Part shown: in pieces, positions 33,980 through 43,103 of the stretch | Position numbering within the stretch: the stretch's first letter is position 1 | Layout of the letters: every line of letters begins with the position of its first letter | NCBI GenBank assembly: GCA_002382085.1 | Contig: DFZK01000004.1 | Span: forward strand, 1-64,000 | Origin: Sulfurospirillum sp. UBA4058 | GTDB taxonomy: Bacteria; Campylobacterota; Campylobacteria; Campylobacterales; Sulfurospirillaceae | Reading direction: 5' to 3' | DNA: 64,000 bases | Made by a program: the position numbers and the translations under genes | The notes under the pieces: model-generated | What the model saw: the letters and a program-made list of their open reading frames with translations, nothing else | The model's database searches: none | Told to the model about the DNA's origin: nothing

Positions 33980-34161
33980 CACCGAAGGTGCGCGGGCACT
34001 CCGCCGAGGAGAACTCAGCGTTAGCGTAGCTTTTGGAGCTTTGCTTCAAAGGCGTGATAAAGATAAGAATCACCGAAGGTGCGCGGGCACTCCGTCTTGG
34101 AGAACTTAGCGTTAGCGTAGCTTTTGGAGCTTTGCTTCAAAGGCGTGATAAAGATAAAACC
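33980..34161 (+). repeat. Two tandem 91-bp repeats with hairpins in the fmdE leader
   Basis: Copy 1 (33980-34070) and copy 2 (34071-34161) are near-identical, differing mainly at CCGCCGAGGAG/CCGTCTTGGAG. Each unit begins with the small dyad CACCGAAGGTG and holds a larger stem (copy 1 at 34029-34053): GCTTTTGGAGC pairs with GCTTCAAAGGC around a 3-base loop with two G-T pairs. No gene is supported in 33868-34175: the only short frame, from 33958, has no ribosome site. A structured leader RNA or a REP-like element is possible. Confidence 0.85.
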
Positions 34162-34175
34162 ACGAAGGAGACACA

Positions 34176-34775
34176 ATGAAATATCCTCTTTTTTTTGAAG
34201 CCGTCGAGGGCATGAGCCTTTATGATCCCTTGTCCGAAGCGTTGGGAACGTTTGAAAACGGTATCGTTTCGTTTACGTACCTTGACGTCGTTAAAAATGC
34301 GGGACACAGTTGTCCGACGATCGCCGGTGCGTATCTTAGCGTGCGTGAAGGACTTAAGGCATTGTATCAAGAAGGTATGCCCGAGAGAGGTAATATCGCC
34401 GTTTTTTTTCGCGACGCCAAAGAACAAGGCACGACGGGGGTCGTCGCCAATGTTTTTTCGTTGATAAGCGGCGCAACCGATACGTGGGGATTTAAGGGCA
34501 TCGGCACGCACTTTTCGCGCACGAATCGCCTTTTTTTTCAAGCGAATATCGCAACGCCGATCCAAATCGAACGGCTCGATACGCATCAACGTGTGGGCAT
34601 TACGTATGATCCTTCATGCATCAAAGGCGATGAACGTTTACAACCGCTTATGAATAAACTGGCGCAAGGAAGCTTATCGGTTGAAGAAAAAAGAGTGTTT
34701 GAAACGCTCTGGCAAGAAAGGGTTCGAAAAATTTTAGAAAATTTTGATAAAGTAATAACGCTAAACCTAGATTAA
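34176..34775 (+). CDS. FmdE-family protein
   Basis: The product has 199 residues. The N-terminal segment YLDVVKNAGHSCPTIAGAYLS has the conserved GH-x-CP metal/cofactor-binding motif of FmdE, named from formylmethanofuran dehydrogenase operons of methanogens. In bacteria without that pathway FmdE-like proteins are often near molybdenum-related genes but their function is unknown. GAAGGAG precedes the ATG. It lies 17 bases upstream of the GGDEF-EAL gene and shares its leader. Confidence 0.85.
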   Translation: MKYPLFFEAVEGMSLYDPLSEALGTFENGIVSFTYLDVVKNAGHSCPTIAGAYLSVREGLKALYQEGMPERGNIAVFFRDAKEQGTTGVVANVFSLISGATDTWGFKGIGTHFSRTNRLFFQANIATPIQIERLDTHQRVGITYDPSCIKGDERLQPLMNKLAQGSLSVEEKRVFETLWQERVRKILENFDKVITLNLD

Positions 34776-34792
34776 CGTTGTCGGAGAAGAGG

Positions 34793-37678
34793 TTGCTAAA
34801 CCTGAAGAAACAAAATATTACGAAATGGATTGTTTTTTTACCCGCTTCCGCTATTTTATTGACGTTTTTTATGATCGTAACGATCGTCGTTTCGACCGAA
34901 CGTGCCGAATATAAAAAAGCGTTGGAGACGGCTCGAATCGATTATGTGAAACGCTCGAAACTGCAAGCCAAAGAGCGTATCGATAAAATTGTCGAGTACG
35001 TTAATGAAAATGAAAAAATTTTAATGAGCGAAGTGCAAGAAGATATTAAAAATCTTGTGAACCTTGCGTATCAAATCGCCGAAGACACTTATCGGGAAAA
35101 TACCCGCCTGCCTCGAGAAGAGATTCTTGAAAAGATCAAATCCAAACTTCGAAACACGCGCTTTTTCAATGATTTGAGCGGTTATTACGTCATTTTTAGT
35201 TTGGACGGAACCTGTGAGATGAACGGGATGGATCGTAGTTTAGAGGGGAAAAATTTTATCGATTTGCAAGACTCAACCGGTCGTTACATTATGCGTGAAG
35301 GGTTGGCGCGTCTGAAAAAAGAGGAGGCATTTGCGACGACGTACGAGTGGAAAAACTCGACGGACAAAGCTCCTCGAAAAAAAATAGGCTATCTTCGCAG
35401 TTACAAACCCTTAAATATTTACATCGCCAGCGGAAGGTACGAAGACGAAGTTCGCGAACGTATCAAAAAAGAGACGCAAAAATTTCTTCTCAACACGCGG
35501 TACGGCGAATACGGCTATATTTTTGCTTACGACTTCTACGGCAATACGATTTCGCACGGCGATCACGCTTTAATCGGGCGAAATCGACTGAACGTCACGA
35601 CCAATAACCAATACATTATCCGTGATATCGTGGAAGGCGGAAAGCGCAATCTTGAAGGTTTTTTTATGACCTACGAGGCGTCGTATCACCCCGATAATCA
35701 AGACAAACGTAAAATCTCTTTCGTGCGTTCCATCCCTCAATTCGAATGGGTGGTCGGTACGGGCGTTTACCTGATGGAAGAGAATAATGCGCTCGTGCAA
35801 CAAGAAGAGGCGTTAAAGACGAAGATGCAATCGACGCTGGTTAACATGTTAGCGGTTTCTATCATCATTATGCTTTTGGTCATGGGTGTGATGTTTTTTA
35901 TTTCGACCAAACTACGATCGGTTTTGGCGCGCTACGAAAACCATCTGTTGTTAAACAATAAGCAAATCAAAGAGCAAAAACAGGTTTTTGAAACACTTTA
36001 CCAAAAGTCGGCAGACGGTATTTGGTTGCTCAAAGAGGGAATTTTCGTCGATTGTAACGAAGCGATCGTCAAAATGTTTAAAGCCAAAAGCAAAGACGTT
36101 CTTGTCAACGTGACGTTAGCCGATCTCTCGCCTGAGGTTCAACCCGACGAGCAAAGCTCGTACGAAAAAGCGTTGTGGATGAACGAGTTGGCTTTGAAAA
36201 ACGGCACGCATAAATTTGAGTGGCAAGTGCGCGATTGCGAAGGGAAACTGTTTTGGATCAGCGTGATGATGACGACGATTCATATGGATAAAGGAATTAT
36301 CCAACACTGTTCCGTACGCGATATTACGATTCGAAAAGAGCTTGAAGAGGAGAATAAAAAACAAAAAAACCTTTTAATGCACCAAGTCGAGCACGACACG
36401 CTTACGGGTCTGCCCAATCGCAATTTGTTGCAAGATCGTTTGACGCAGGCGATTAAAAAAGCAAGCCGCGATAAAAAAGTATTGGGCGTGATGTTCGTGG
36501 ACATCGATAAATTTAAAAATATCAACGACTCTTTGGGACACGATGCCGGGGATATGCTTTTGAAGATTATTGCGGCAAGAATGCGCCAAAACGTTCGCGA
36601 CACCGATACCGTCGCACGATTGAGCGGAGACGAGTTTATCGTACTTTTAGACGGCTGTAAGGACGTGAGCGATATTTTCGTCGCGATCAAGAAACTCGTT
36701 TATTCGTTTCAAGAGCCTTTTATCTTCGGAAACGAAAGTTTTCAGATTACGACGAGTATCGGGGTGAGCGTCTATCCTCACGACGGAGAGGCGGCAAGCA
36801 AACTTTTAAAAAATGCCGATATCGCGATGTATAAAGCCAAATCGAAAGGACGTAACCGTTACGTCTTTTTTGATCAAGAGATGAACCAAGAGACCAACGA
36901 ACATCTTGAAATCGAAAAAAACTTACGCAAAGCATTGGAACGCGAAGAATTCGTTATTTATTACCAACCTCAGATCAACCTTCAAACGGAACGTATCGTC
37001 GGGCTAGAAGCACTGATTCGTTGGAATCATCCGACGCGCGGACTCACGACGCCGAACTATTTTATTCACGTCGCCGAAGAGAGCGAACTGATCGTCGAAA
37101 TCGGCAATTGGGTGATTATAGAGGTCATGAAGCAGATGAAGTCTTGGTACGATCAAGGGTTAAATCCGGGAAAAACGGCGATCAATATTGCCGGAAAGCA
37201 ACTTGAATCAAGCGAGCTGATTAGCTTTCTCATTCAAAGTTTGCGTGAAAGCGGCTGTCGAGCGGAATGGCTCGAAATGGAGATCGTCGAGCGTTTTATT
37301 ATGAAAGATACGATCAAATCGATTGCTTTATTGAAACGTTTTCGCGAATTGGGTCTTGATATCTCGATCGATGATTTCGGTACGGGGCACTCGTCTTTGG
37401 CGTATTTAAAACAACTGCCGATTACCAAGCTCAAAATCGATCAAAGCTTCGTGCAAAGCCTTGAAGAGAGTAAAGAAGATCGTGCGATTGCCCGAACGAT
37501 TATCGAGCTTGGACGCGGTTTGGGACTCAAGGTTCTTGCCGAGGGCGTTGAGACGAAAGAGCAAAAAGAGTTCATTTACGCCAGCGGTTGCGAATTGATG
37601 CAAGGGTATCTCTTTAGCCGTCCGGTATGTGCCGACGAGATTGCGAGTATGCTCAAAAATCAAGGGCGTATGTTATAA
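34793..37678 (+). CDS. Cache-PAS-GGDEF-EAL signalling protein
   Basis: The product is about 961 residues. Two membrane helices (about 10-30 and 350-372) flank a periplasmic double Cache sensor (GYYVIFSLDGTCEMNG, YGEYGYIFAYDFYGNTISHG). Then come a PAS domain with PAC (VRDITIRKELEEE), GGDEF with SGDEF, and EAL with EALIRWNHP and DDFGTGHSSLAYLK. Both catalytic sites look intact, so it can make or break c-di-GMP in response to a periplasmic ligand. TTG at 34793 is preferred since GGAG is 6 bases upstream; a TTG at 34778 lacks one. Confidence 0.88.
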   Translation: MLNLKKQNITKWIVFLPASAILLTFFMIVTIVVSTERAEYKKALETARIDYVKRSKLQAKERIDKIVEYVNENEKILMSEVQEDIKNLVNLAYQIAEDTYRENTRLPREEILEKIKSKLRNTRFFNDLSGYYVIFSLDGTCEMNGMDRSLEGKNFIDLQDSTGRYIMREGLARLKKEEAFATTYEWKNSTDKAPRKKIGYLRSYKPLNIYIASGRYEDEVRERIKKETQKFLLNTRYGEYGYIFAYDFYGNTISHGDHALIGRNRLNVTTNNQYIIRDIVEGGKRNLEGFFMTYEASYHPDNQDKRKISFVRSIPQFEWVVGTGVYLMEENNALVQQEEALKTKMQSTLVNMLAVSIIIMLLVMGVMFFISTKLRSVLARYENHLLLNNKQIKEQKQVFETLYQKSADGIWLLKEGIFVDCNEAIVKMFKAKSKDVLVNVTLADLSPEVQPDEQSSYEKALWMNELALKNGTHKFEWQVRDCEGKLFWISVMMTTIHMDKGIIQHCSVRDITIRKELEEENKKQKNLLMHQVEHDTLTGLPNRNLLQDRLTQAIKKASRDKKVLGVMFVDIDKFKNINDSLGHDAGDMLLKIIAARMRQNVRDTDTVARLSGDEFIVLLDGCKDVSDIFVAIKKLVYSFQEPFIFGNESFQITTSIGVSVYPHDGEAASKLLKNADIAMYKAKSKGRNRYVFFDQEMNQETNEHLEIEKNLRKALEREEFVIYYQPQINLQTERIVGLEALIRWNHPTRGLTTPNYFIHVAEESELIVEIGNWVIIEVMKQMKSWYDQGLNPGKTAINIAGKQLESSELISFLIQSLRESGCRAEWLEMEIVERFIMKDTIKSIALLKRFRELGLDISIDDFGTGHSSLAYLKQLPITKLKIDQSFVQSLEESKEDRAIARTIIELGRGLGLKVLAEGVETKEQKEFIYASGCELMQGYLFSRPVCADEIASMLKNQGRML

Positions 37679-37710
37679 TCATACAAAACGATGCGATAGG
37701 TTCACAAGCG

Positions 37711-38457
37711 ATGGTACGAAGAGCATTTTTAGGCTGGGCGGGAGCAAGTGTTTTAAGCGGCACGGTTATGGCCGATGAGATTAAACATCCCGATATTTGG
37801 TTACGAGACGATCAGAAAGAGGTTTTTAACACGGTGCTTAAAAAGCTCGATCAGATCGAAAAGACGGTCGGTTATGCCAATTTTAATATTTTAAGTTTTG
37901 ACGAAGCGTTAAAAATCGCTAAGAATTTCTCTAAAATCGGTGCGTTTAGCCCGAGCGAACTTGCCTACATCGAAGAGGTCTTTTACACCGATCCCGTGAT
38001 TTACGGCTTTTACGGCAAAAAAACGGTTGAAAAACTCACAAGCGTCGTTGACGAAAACGAGGTCGTTAAAATTCAAGGAAGCGGGCATTATCTTTTTAGA
38101 GGCGAATCGCAAGCCGCCCTTGAGCGCATCGTCAAAGACGTCGGCAAAACCGTCATTTTAACCTCCGGCGTACGAAGCGTCGTCAAACAACTTAATTTAC
38201 ATTTGGAAAAAATCCGCGACGAGAAAGGCAACATTACCGTTGCAACGCGCTCTTTGGTTCCTCCGGCGTATTCGTATCACTCCGTAGGCGATTTCGACGT
38301 CGGTAAAAAAGGCTGGGGAGCTCAAAATTTTACCGCCGAATTTGCGCGCACCGAAGAGTTTTGGAAGCTTCAAAAATTGGCGTATATCTCTATGCGTTAT
38401 ACGCTCGGAAACGGAGACGGGGTACGTTTCGAGCCGTGGCACGTGAAGATCGTTTAA
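37711..38457 (+). CDS. Exported M15-family D,D-carboxypeptidase-like protein
   Basis: The product has 248 residues. MVRRAFLGWAGASVLSG resembles a Tat-type signal. The catalytic domain has SGVRS, SYHSVGDFDVG (His and Asp Zn ligands) and EPWHVK at the end (third ligand), as in VanY-like M15 peptidases that trim peptidoglycan stems. Its start at 37711 is 32 bases after the previous stop; the longer frame from 37627 overlaps the EAL gene. tsaD follows immediately. Confidence 0.85.
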   Translation: MVRRAFLGWAGASVLSGTVMADEIKHPDIWLRDDQKEVFNTVLKKLDQIEKTVGYANFNILSFDEALKIAKNFSKIGAFSPSELAYIEEVFYTDPVIYGFYGKKTVEKLTSVVDENEVVKIQGSGHYLFRGESQAALERIVKDVGKTVILTSGVRSVVKQLNLHLEKIRDEKGNITVATRSLVPPAYSYHSVGDFDVGKKGWGAQNFTAEFARTEEFWKLQKLAYISMRYTLGNGDGVRFEPWHVKIV

Positions 38458-39465
38458 ATGATTTTAAGCATAGAGAGCAGTTGCGACGATAGTTCGATCG
38501 CGATTACGCGAATTCAAGACAAAAAACTTCTTTTTCACAAAAAAATTTCTCAAGACGCGGAACACGCTCAATACGGAGGCGTCGTGCCCGAACTAGCCGC
38601 GCGTTTGCATGCGGTCACGCTTCCGAAAATTCTTGAAGAGGCTCGAACGTATTTTCCCGAACTCAAAGCGATTGCCGTCACGAATGAACCCGGACTCTCC
38701 GTTTCGCTTGTCGAAGGCGTAAGCATGGCAAAGGCTCTAAGCATCGCGCTGAACCTCCCTCTTTTAGGCATTAATCACCTCAAAGGGCATATCTGTTCGT
38801 TGTTTATCGAAGATGAAACGCTCTTTCCGATGGATGTTTTACTGGTCTCGGGCGGACATACGCAGCTTTTACATGTAAAGCATTTGAACGAGATCACATT
38901 GCTTGCGACAACGATGGACGACAGCTTCGGCGAGAGTTTTGACAAAGTCGGCAAAATGTTAGGACTGCCTTATCCTGCGGGGGCAATCATTGAAGATTAC
39001 GCCAAAAGAGGCGATGCAAAGCGCTTTGATTTTACGATTCCTCTTCAAGGAACCTCCTCATCTTTGTTGGCGTTTAGCTATTCAGGTCTTAAAAACCAAG
39101 TCAGGCTTTGCATCGAAGCGCAAGAAACCTTGGACGAACAGACCGTCTGTGACATTTGTGCATCGTTTCAACGCGTTGCGGTGGCGCACCTGATGCAAAA
39201 GATCAAAAAAGCGTATCAAGCGCGAACAGTGGAGCACTTTGGCGTGGTAGGAGGCGCGAGCGCAAACCTTTACTTGCGCGGCGAACTGGAAGCCTTTTGT
39301 GCCTCTAAAAAAGCGAAGCTTCATACCGCAAAGATGGAATTTTGCTCGGATAATGCGGCGATGATCGGTCGTTGCGCACTGGAAGCGTATGCGCAAAAAG
39401 CGTTTGTACGCCTTGAAGATTTAAAGGTACGCAGTACGTCGAAAGCTATTTTTTATGAGTCTTGA
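38458..39465 (+). CDS. tsaD: tRNA N6-threonylcarbamoyladenosine transferase
   Basis: The product has 335 residues. It transfers threonylcarbamoyl to A37 of ANN-decoding tRNAs with TsaB/TsaE. Signatures: MILSIESSCDDSSIAI, INHLKGHICS (the metal-binding His pair), VSGGHTQLLHV and FDKVGKMLG. The start follows the M15 stop at once. The 3' end overlaps the convergent kinase gene by 13 bases. Confidence 0.95.
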   Translation: MILSIESSCDDSSIAITRIQDKKLLFHKKISQDAEHAQYGGVVPELAARLHAVTLPKILEEARTYFPELKAIAVTNEPGLSVSLVEGVSMAKALSIALNLPLLGINHLKGHICSLFIEDETLFPMDVLLVSGGHTQLLHVKHLNEITLLATTMDDSFGESFDKVGKMLGLPYPAGAIIEDYAKRGDAKRFDFTIPLQGTSSSLLAFSYSGLKNQVRLCIEAQETLDEQTVCDICASFQRVAVAHLMQKIKKAYQARTVEHFGVVGGASANLYLRGELEAFCASKKAKLHTAKMEFCSDNAAMIGRCALEAYAQKAFVRLEDLKVRSTSKAIFYES

Positions 39466-39974
39466 AAATAACCTTTAATTTTGGTTTCCAACTCTATACT
39501 TGAATCGTGCAAAGATTTATGGGCGGTATCAATGATAATATGCTCTTGTTCCCAAGGATGATATTCTCGTTTGAATATATCTTGCCACGTCGGCAGACGA
39601 AGGTTTTGGATATCGGTTTTGCGTGTCTCAATTCGTAAACGATGTTCGTGTTGATCCGAACAGATTATTTCGATGTTGACGTATAAAGCATTATGCGATA
39701 AAGCAACGGATTCCCATTCTTCTCGAGTCAGTTTCCATGGATTGCAACTATCGGCAATGACGCTTTGCCCAAGTGCAAGATTATCTCCGGCAATACGATA
39801 GGCTAGCCGATAGCCTTCTCCTTGAACTTCGTAATGGCATAAATCTTGTATGCCTTGCTCTATCGTATCCAGTCTCAGGTAAGCGGCTTGCGTGGTGCGC
39901 GCCAATTCTTTGGCGATAGTGGTTTTACCGGCACCCGGGAGTCCTGAAAAAATATATAATACGGGTTGTTGCAT
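39453..39974 (-). CDS. P-loop kinase-like protein
   Basis: The product has 173 residues. GLPGAGKTTIAKELA is the Walker A loop, followed by YLRLDTIEQGI (as in zeta-toxin/AAA_33 kinases) and a later RIETRK lid. It likely phosphorylates a small molecule with ATP; the substrate is unknown. Its codon use looks more AT-rich than its neighbours, so it may be a recent arrival. It stands alone, convergent with tsaD. Confidence 0.78.
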   Translation of the reverse strand: MQQPVLYIFSGLPGAGKTTIAKELARTTQAAYLRLDTIEQGIQDLCHYEVQGEGYRLAYRIAGDNLALGQSVIADSCNPWKLTREEWESVALSHNALYVNIEIICSDQHEHRLRIETRKTDIQNLRLPTWQDIFKREYHPWEQEHIIIDTAHKSLHDSSIELETKIKGYFQDS

Positions 39975-39996
39975 GTGTGACTACTTTACGTAAAAA

Positions 39997-40770
39997 TTAT
40001 AAAATCATAATCTCTTCTTCGAGTTTGACGCGAAAACGCGCCGATACCGCTTCTTTGACCGCCGTAATGAGCTCCATCGCTTCTTCGTAGGTTCCGCCTC
40101 CGAGATTGACTAGAAAATTGGCGTGAACGTTACTAAACATCATCGCTCCAACCCGTTTGCCTTTAAAACCTACTTCTTCGATGAGTTTGCCGGCAAAGTG
40201 ACCTTCGGGGTTTTTAAAACAGCTTCCGGCACTGGGCTCTTTGGGTTGATTGTCGCGCATTTTTTTGAACATCGCAAGTAGATTTTCATCAAAACCGTCT
40301 TTACATGTAAAGGTCGCTTCGTAAACAATGCCCTCGATTTGGGCAAAGCGGTAGCCGTATTTTATCTGTGATTTCTCGATCCAACCGTGTTCGGTGCGAA
40401 CGGCGATGAGGTGGTTAAAGATTTCCCACTCTTTAAGTCCCGCGTTCATCGCGACCATGCCGCCGAGCGTTCCGGGGAGTTTTTGCATCAACTCGAATCC
40501 GGCAAGGTGATGTTTTTTGGCAAACGAGAGGATTTTCCCGCTCGGCGTTGCACCGCCTATATGTAAAACATTTTCTTCTAAGCGAATAAAATCAAAACCT
40601 TTATCCAGCATCGCAAGCGGCGGCGGAGTAGGACTGAGTAAAAGGTTATTTGCTCCGCCGATCAAGCGATAACCGTTCGGCAACTTCGTGAGAGTATCGA
40701 GTATGAGAACTTCGACGCAAGGCCCGATTTTGATGCTGGAATAGGTAGCGAAATTGACGGTTTTAAACAT
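39997..40770 (-). CDS. murB: UDP-N-acetylenolpyruvoylglucosamine reductase
   Basis: The product has 257 residues, the short Campylobacterota type. It reduces UDP-GlcNAc-enolpyruvate to UDP-MurNAc in the cytoplasm. Signatures: LIGGANNLLLS (FAD), QKLPGTLGGMVAMNAG and GSCFKNPEG with the catalytic Ser/Cys region, plus HANFLVNLGGGT. It overlaps fliQ by 1 base, so it is co-translated with mqnD-fliQ. Confidence 0.93.
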   Translation of the reverse strand: MFKTVNFATYSSIKIGPCVEVLILDTLTKLPNGYRLIGGANNLLLSPTPPPLAMLDKGFDFIRLEENVLHIGGATPSGKILSFAKKHHLAGFELMQKLPGTLGGMVAMNAGLKEWEIFNHLIAVRTEHGWIEKSQIKYGYRFAQIEGIVYEATFTCKDGFDENLLAMFKKMRDNQPKEPSAGSCFKNPEGHFAGKLIEEVGFKGKRVGAMMFSNVHANFLVNLGGGTYEEAMELITAVKEAVSARFRVKLEEEIMIL

Positions 40771-41036
40771 TAGAATACAAACGAGGGAATAAGCTCAATC
40801 ATACGGGTCGTAAACTCGATCATCATGTTCATCATCCACGGCATCGTAAAGATGGCGACGACGATCGTGATGAGAATTTTAGGGACAAAACTGAGGGTTG
40901 ATTCGTTGATTTGCGTGACGGCTTGAAAAATACTAATTGCAAGACCCGCCACCATGCCCGCAAGCAACATCGGCAACGAGAGGTAAAGCGCGATTTTAAA
41001 TGTTTCGACGCCTAAGCCGATGAGTTTTGCTTCCAT
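40770..41036 (-). CDS. fliQ: Flagellar export protein FliQ
   Basis: The product has 88 residues with two membrane helices (about 14-38 and 50-75). The sequence AGLAISIFQAVTQINESTLSFVPKI is the family hallmark. FliQ, with FliP and FliR, forms the core export gate of the flagellar type III apparatus. AAGGAAAC precedes the ATG. Other flagellar export genes are not in this operon. Confidence 0.95.
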   Translation of the reverse strand: MEAKLIGLGVETFKIALYLSLPMLLAGMVAGLAISIFQAVTQINESTLSFVPKILITIVVAIFTMPWMMNMMIEFTTRMIELIPSFVF

Positions 41037-41045
41037 ATTGTTTCC

Positions 41046-41909
41046 TTAAGCGTTGCGCAACGCTTCGTACTCTTTGGGGATCAAAAAGTCGCGTGCATGG
41101 ATTTTTTGGTCAAAGAAGCCGTGGGTATATCCCAATGAAAAAAGCAAGTCGATTGCTTCGTATTGTGCGTCGTTCATCTCAATCGAGTGTTCGTTGGCGT
41201 AAAGTCCGAGATACGTTTGAAGCGTGGCATGATCGACGCGTACGAGCCGACGTTCCAAGAGCATTTTTGAAAGCGTATTTTGATGCGTATGGGCGATCTC
41301 TACGGCTCGAATCAGTGCTTTTTCGCATTCGATAGCGCACAGTAACGGCATCGAGCGTCGCAACGCCATACCGCCTAAAGGAAGCGGCAACTCTTTAGGG
41401 CAAAGCTCCTTCCAAATATCCCAAAGCTCTTTTTCGACGACAAGAGTGTCGTCGTAGCCGAGAATGCTTTCGTGAATCAAAACACCCGCATCGACTTCGC
41501 CCTCTAAAACGGCTTTTTCAATCTCTAAAAAGTTTTTGTAAACGATGCGCGCATTCGGATAAGCGATTTTGAAGAGGAGCGCGTTGGTCGTATGCGTTCC
41601 GCTCAATGCGACTTTAAAATTGCGTTTGAGTTGGGTCTCTTTTTTCTTGATCAGTTTTGGACCGTATCCTTCGCCGAAGCTGACCGCCGTACGAAGAAGC
41701 GCATAGTCGTTTCGAATTTTGGGATAGAGCGCAAAGCTGATGGCGGTGACGTCGTAGGTGTTTTTGAGTGCCTCAAGGTTGAGCGTTTCGATGTCCAAAG
41801 CGATGTTGTCAAAGCGCATATCTTTAAGATCGACCCAGCCGAATTTAATCGCGTAATACATAAAAATATCGTCGGCGTCGGGGGAATGCGCTACGGTTAA
41901 TCTCCTCAA
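41046..41909 (-). CDS. mqnD: 1,4-dihydroxy-6-naphthoate synthase (futalosine pathway)
   Basis: The product has 287 residues. It acts late in the futalosine route to menaquinone, the quinone for anaerobic respiration. The motif AHSPDADDIFMYYA and VALSGTHTTNALLF are typical. It starts at TTG 41909 with AAAGGA 5 bases upstream; no other start fits. Order mqnD-fliQ-murB. It fits the respiratory operon at 4254. Confidence 0.92.
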   Translation of the reverse strand: MRRLTVAHSPDADDIFMYYAIKFGWVDLKDMRFDNIALDIETLNLEALKNTYDVTAISFALYPKIRNDYALLRTAVSFGEGYGPKLIKKKETQLKRNFKVALSGTHTTNALLFKIAYPNARIVYKNFLEIEKAVLEGEVDAGVLIHESILGYDDTLVVEKELWDIWKELCPKELPLPLGGMALRRSMPLLCAIECEKALIRAVEIAHTHQNTLSKMLLERRLVRVDHATLQTYLGLYANEHSIEMNDAQYEAIDLLFSLGYTHGFFDQKIHARDFLIPKEYEALRNA

Positions 41910-42027
41910 AACAGTCCTTTAAAAATAGTATGGGTTATTTTAGCATATTGCAGATTGAAATATTTTGAGAGAGGGTTTTAATTTTTCACTACAATCCGTT
42001 CAAAGGGCTTTTTCAAGCTCGAAATGC

Positions 42028-42033
42028 TACAAT
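42028..42033 (+). promoter_or_regulatory. Possible recA -10 box (TACAAT)
   Basis: TACAAT lies 27 bases before the recA ATG, with another TACAAT at 41990. No LexA-type box is seen, which suits Campylobacterota, which lack a classical SOS regulon. The choice of box is tentative. Confidence 0.45.
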
Positions 42034-42059
42034 AATATCATTACGGAAAAGGGTCATTC

Positions 42060-43103
42060 ATGCAAATTGACGAAAATAAGAAAAAAGCGTTAGACTTGGC
42101 GATCAAGCAGATCGATAAGGCGTTTGGAAAAGGTGCGCTCGTTAGACTCGGCGATCGCGTCGTCGAGCCGATCGCTTCGATCAGTACCGGTTCGCTCGGA
42201 TTGGATTTGGCTTTGGGAATCGGCGGGATTCCTCAGGGACGTATTATCGAAGTATACGGACCGGAAAGCTCGGGTAAAACGACGCTTTCGCTTCAGATTA
42301 TCGCCGAAGCGCAAGCCAAAGGAAGCGTGTGTGCATTCGTGGACGCCGAGCATGCATTGGACGTAAAATATGCGGGCAATTTGGGCGTGGATATCGAAAA
42401 CCTTTTGGTATCGCAGCCGGATTTCGGCGAACAAGCACTCGACATCGTCGAAACCTTAGCCAGAAGCGGCGCGGTTGACGTGATCGTCATCGACTCCGTT
42501 GCGGCGTTAACGCCGAAAAGCGAAATCGAAGGCGATATGGGCGATTCACATGTAGGGCTTCAAGCAAGGCTAATGAGCCAAGCACTCCGAAAGCTCACGG
42601 CGGTCGTTCATAAAATGAACACGACGGTTATTTTTATCAATCAAATTCGTATGAAAATCGGAACGATGGGATACGGATCACCCGAGACGACTACCGGCGG
42701 AAACGCTTTGAAATTTTACGCATCGGTGCGTATCGACGTACGTAAAATCGCAACGCTGAAACAAGGCGAAGAGCAAATCGGTAACAGGGTGAAAGCAAAA
42801 GTCATTAAAAATAAAGTGGCACCTCCGTTTCGTCAAGCGGAGTTCGATATTATGTTCGGAGAGGGTATCTCTAAAGAGGGGGAACTCGTCGATTACGGCG
42901 TTAAACTCGATATTATCGATAAAAGCGGCGCATGGTTTAGCTACAATGAAACCAAACTCGGGCAAGGGCGTGAAAACGTAAAAGCCTTCTTGAAAGAAAA
43001 TAAAGAACTAGCGATAGAAATCGAAGAGAAAATAAAACAAGCGATCAACGGCAATGCTATGGTCATGGCATGCGGAGCAGACGACATAAAGGACGATGAA
43101 TGA
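42060..43103 (+). CDS. recA: Recombinase RecA
   Basis: The product has 347 residues. It polymerises on ssDNA with ATP for homologous recombination. P-loop GPESSGKTTLSLQ is near residue 64; ALKFYASVRIDVRK is another signature. GAAAAGGG precedes the ATG. It overlaps eno by 4 bases (ATGA), and the recA-eno order is known in Campylobacter and relatives. Confidence 0.98.
   Translation: MQIDENKKKALDLAIKQIDKAFGKGALVRLGDRVVEPIASISTGSLGLDLALGIGGIPQGRIIEVYGPESSGKTTLSLQIIAEAQAKGSVCAFVDAEHALDVKYAGNLGVDIENLLVSQPDFGEQALDIVETLARSGAVDVIVIDSVAALTPKSEIEGDMGDSHVGLQARLMSQALRKLTAVVHKMNTTVIFINQIRMKIGTMGYGSPETTTGGNALKFYASVRIDVRKIATLKQGEEQIGNRVKAKVIKNKVAPPFRQAEFDIMFGEGISKEGELVDYGVKLDIIDKSGAWFSYNETKLGQGRENVKAFLKENKELAIEIEEKIKQAINGNAMVMACGADDIKDDE

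Noticed and set aside
33958..34029. Short frame MSFTSNKAPKVRG... running into the tandem repeat
   Set aside because: No ribosome site, only about 23 codons, and its sequence is dictated by the repeat.
37627..37711. Extended N-terminus of the M15 peptidase
   Set aside because: It lies within the end of the GGDEF-EAL gene and would bury the Tat-like signal; the ATG at 37711 fits better.
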